DNA of 64,000 nucleotides from Gemmatimonadota bacterium. Its GTDB lineage: Bacteria; Gemmatimonadota; Gemmatimonadetes; Gemmatimonadales; GWC2-71-9. The notes below the pieces were generated by a model. That model searched no databases. It had not been told where the DNA came from and saw nothing but the letters and a program-made list of their open reading frames with translations. The stretch lies in contig JAKLGU010000004.1 in NCBI GenBank assembly GCA_022710485.1, forward strand, positions 62,001 through 126,000. Reading direction: 5' to 3'. Each line of letters starts with the position of its first letter. Positions within the stretch are counted from its first letter, which is position 1. Shown one piece after another: positions 60,869 to 64,000 of the stretch. The position numbers were made by a program, and so were the translations under genes.

Positions 60869-61474
60869 ATGTTCCACGGAAGCCGACCCGGTTCAATCGA
60901 AGTCATCAGCGGGGTCATGTTCAGCGGCAAGAGCGAGGAACTGATCCGCCGGGTCCGGCGCGCCATCATCGCGCGCCGTCGCGTGGAAGTATTCAAGTCC
61001 CACCTCGACGCCCGCTACGCCGGCCTCTACCGGGTCAGCAGCCACGACGGCCTCGAAATCGACGCCACGCCGGTGGACACCGCCGCCGAGATATTCCGGC
61101 AGGTGAGTCCAGATTCAGAAATGGTGGCCATCGACGAGGCCCAGTTCCTCGACGACGACATCGTGACGGTCACCACCGCGCTCGCCAACCGCGGCGTGCG
61201 GGTGGTCCTGGCCGGCACCGACACCGATTTCCGCGGCGAGCCGTTCGGGCCGATGGGCTCGCTGATGGCCGTGGCCGAGCAGGTGACCAAGCTCCGCGCC
61301 ATCTGCGTGGTCTGCGGCGACGAGGCCTGCCGCAACCAGCGCCTCATCGACGGCAAGCCCGCCCGGTACGACTCCCCCACCATCATGGTCGGCGGCCGCG
61401 AGAGCTACGAGGCCCGCTGCCGGCACTGCCACCGGGTGCCGAGCGCCGACGAAGACCAGCGGGCGCTCCTGTGA
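60869..61474 (+). CDS. tdk: Thymidine kinase
   Basis: A 201-residue type II thymidine kinase of the salvage pathway. P-loop [11 protein letters not shown] (about 15-25), acidic Walker [10 protein letters not shown] (about 88-96), lasso loop with zinc Cys CVVCG and CRHCH. ATG 60869 chosen over GTG 60854. Its stop overlaps coaE (GTGA). Confidence 0.95.
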   Translation: MFHGSRPGSIEVISGVMFSGKSEELIRRVRRAIIARRRVEVFKSHLDARYAGLYRVSSHDGLEIDATPVDTAAEIFRQVSPDSEMVAIDEAQFLDDDIVTVTTALANRGVRVVLAGTDTDFRGEPFGPMGSLMAVAEQVTKLRAICVVCGDEACRNQRLIDGKPARYDSPTIMVGGRESYEARCRHCHRVPSADEDQRALL

Positions 61475-62076
61475 TCGTCGCCCTTACCGGCAACATCGCC
61501 GCCGGCAAGTCTTCGGTCGTGGCGCTCTTCCGGCAATGGGGCGCCGGGATCGTGGACGCCGACGAGGTGGTACGCGACCTTCAGCGCCCAGGCACCGAGG
61601 TGTTCCAGCAGATCGTGAAGCGGTTCGGGAAGTCCGTGCTCACGCCCGCCGGCGAGCTCGACCGCCCCGCCCTCCGCCGCCTGATCCTCGAGGACACCCG
61701 CGCCCGCTCCGACCTCAACGCCATCGTCCATCCGGCGGTCCGCGCCCAGCGCGACGCCCTCGTGGCCGCCGCGAGGGCGGCGGGGGCCCGGATCATCGTG
61801 GCCGACATCCCGCTCTTGTTCGAGGCGGCCGACCCGGCGGAGTTCGACGCCGTGGTGCTGGTGGACGCCCCCGAGGCGGTGCGGCTCCACCGGCTGGTGA
61901 CGATGCGCGGCCTGCCGCGGGAGGACGCCGAACGGCTCATCGCCGCGCAGCTCCCGAGCGACACCAAGCGGCCGCGGAGCCAGTTCGTCATCGACAACGA
62001 CGGCGATCGCGCCCAGCTCGAGCGCCGCGCCCGCGACGTCTGGCTCGCACTCGAGGCGCGCGCCGCCGCCGCTTGA
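61471..62076 (+). CDS. coaE: Dephospho-CoA kinase
   Basis: A 201-residue CoaE, catalysing the last step of coenzyme A synthesis. P-loop GNIAAGKSS at 6-14; [10 protein letters not shown] and the lid region are present. GTG start overlaps the tdk stop as GTGA. The stop codon lies within the -35 element of the gcvH promoter. Confidence 0.95.
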   Translation: MIVALTGNIAAGKSSVVALFRQWGAGIVDADEVVRDLQRPGTEVFQQIVKRFGKSVLTPAGELDRPALRRLILEDTRARSDLNAIVHPAVRAQRDALVAAARAAGARIIVADIPLLFEAADPAEFDAVVLVDAPEAVRLHRLVTMRGLPREDAERLIAAQLPSDTKRPRSQFVIDNDGDRAQLERRARDVWLALEARAAAA

Positions 62077-62101
62077 TTTCGGGCCGTTTCCGGTCTATTC
62101 T
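62073..62101 (+). promoter_or_regulatory. Sigma-70-type promoter of gcvH
   Basis: TTGATT at 62073-62078, a 17-base spacer and TATTCT at 62096-62101, 29 bases before the gcvH GTG. It overlaps the coaE stop codon. Confidence 0.65.
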
Positions 62102-62130
62102 CCGCCCCGGACCATCTTCCAGGAGCCCGC

Positions 62131-62520
62131 GTGTCGAACGTGCCGGCCGATCTCCTCTACACCAGCGACCACGAATACGTCAAGACGACGAGCGACCCCG
62201 CCATCGTGCAGGTCGGGATCACCGACTACGCCCAGGGCGAGCTCGGCGACGTCGTCTTCGTCAACCTCCCCAAGAAGGGCGACAAGTTCGGGGCCCACGC
62301 CGTCTTCGGCACCATCGAGGCGGTCAAGGCGGTCTCCGAGCTCTACAGCCCGCTGGCGGGCGAGGTGGTCGAGGTCAACGCCGCCATCGACGCCAACCCG
62401 GCCGCGGTCAACAGTGACCCGTACGGCGCCGGCTACCTGATCAAGCTCAAGGTGGCAGACGCCGGCGCGATGAAGTCGCTGCTCTCGGCGGAGGCCTACA
62501 AGAAGCACATCGGCGAGTAA
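62131..62520 (+). CDS. gcvH: Glycine cleavage system H protein
   Basis: A 129-residue lipoyl carrier of the glycine cleavage complex. The lipoylation Lys lies in GTIEAVKAVSELYSP (about 60-74). GTG start preceded by CAGGAG. It precedes gcvP by 91 bases; that gap holds a 7-bp GC-rich hairpin (62554-62579). No glycine riboswitch was recognised. Confidence 0.96.
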   Translation: MSNVPADLLYTSDHEYVKTTSDPAIVQVGITDYAQGELGDVVFVNLPKKGDKFGAHAVFGTIEAVKAVSELYSPLAGEVVEVNAAIDANPAAVNSDPYGAGYLIKLKVADAGAMKSLLSAEAYKKHIGE

Positions 62521-62611
62521 CCATCCGATGACGCAGTGCCCCGGTTGACCGCGCGCCCCGTTCCCCCCGGACCGGGGCGTGCATCCTTATATGCCCTGAG
62601 GACGTAATTCC

Positions 62612-64000
<1,389 letters not shown>

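Overview
The window is high-GC DNA from a Gram-negative bacterium. It encodes Tat and Sec signal peptides, a lipoprotein, outer-membrane beta-barrels, an LpxR-like protein, and a recF-DUF721-gyrB replication/repair block. GC content, dense short gene overlaps (ATGA and GTGA) and the gene repertoire suggest Gemmatimonadota or a close relative. That placement is an inference, with no marker-gene search behind it. I see no tRNA, rRNA, CRISPR array, insertion sequence or phage gene.

Left end (115-4634, minus strand): a partial system I cytochrome c maturation locus. It encodes CcmE with a Cys-type (CxxxY) haem site, CcmF, a CcmH-like protein with an altered Cys motif, and a CcmI-like membrane stub fused to zinc ribbons. 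A separate zinc-ribbon/helical-repeat membrane protein lies upstream. Next (4727-14454, minus strand) is a compact ten-gene [NiFe] hydrogenase operon: small subunit, large subunit, cytochrome b, protease, then hypA-B-F-C-D-E. Diverging from it (14829-21462, plus strand) is a four-gene multihaem operon. It encodes a 9-site lipoprotein cytochrome, a membrane-anchored cytochrome with about 20 haem sites, an outer-membrane beta-barrel and a secreted 16-haem cytochrome. Together these could carry electrons between H2 or quinol and the cell exterior, and the ccm genes would attach the haems. This is the most striking part of the window.

Middle (21521-31690): two small heat-shock proteins flank a UbiA prenyltransferase and are bounded by near-identical terminator hairpins. 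Glycerol kinase, an EamA transporter, an enoyl-CoA hydratase, recF, a DciA-like protein, a heptamer repeat, an LpxR-like protein and gyrB (with a clear promoter and terminator) follow. From 31718 to 45165 come pyrimidine phosphorylase, TPR and GAF proteins, ligA, a V4R-like protein, a DUF4097 protein, tldD/tldE with a phosphoribosyltransferase, a TPR protein plus lipoprotein pair, and a long-chain acyl-CoA ligase.

Right part: a minus-strand run of PTPS, folE and SDR (possible tetrahydrobiopterin synthesis), an M23 peptidase and a Trm112-like protein. A minus-strand operon of aminotransferase, unknown protein, HerA, SbcD (Mre11), SbcC (Rad50), acetyltransferase and ion transporter follows; it resembles archaeal DNA-end-processing clusters, and HerA probably starts at CTG. 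Next come a degenerate DEAD-box-like protein with a DbpA RNA-binding domain, HU, thymidine kinase and coaE, then gcvH and the start of gcvP, which runs off the right edge.
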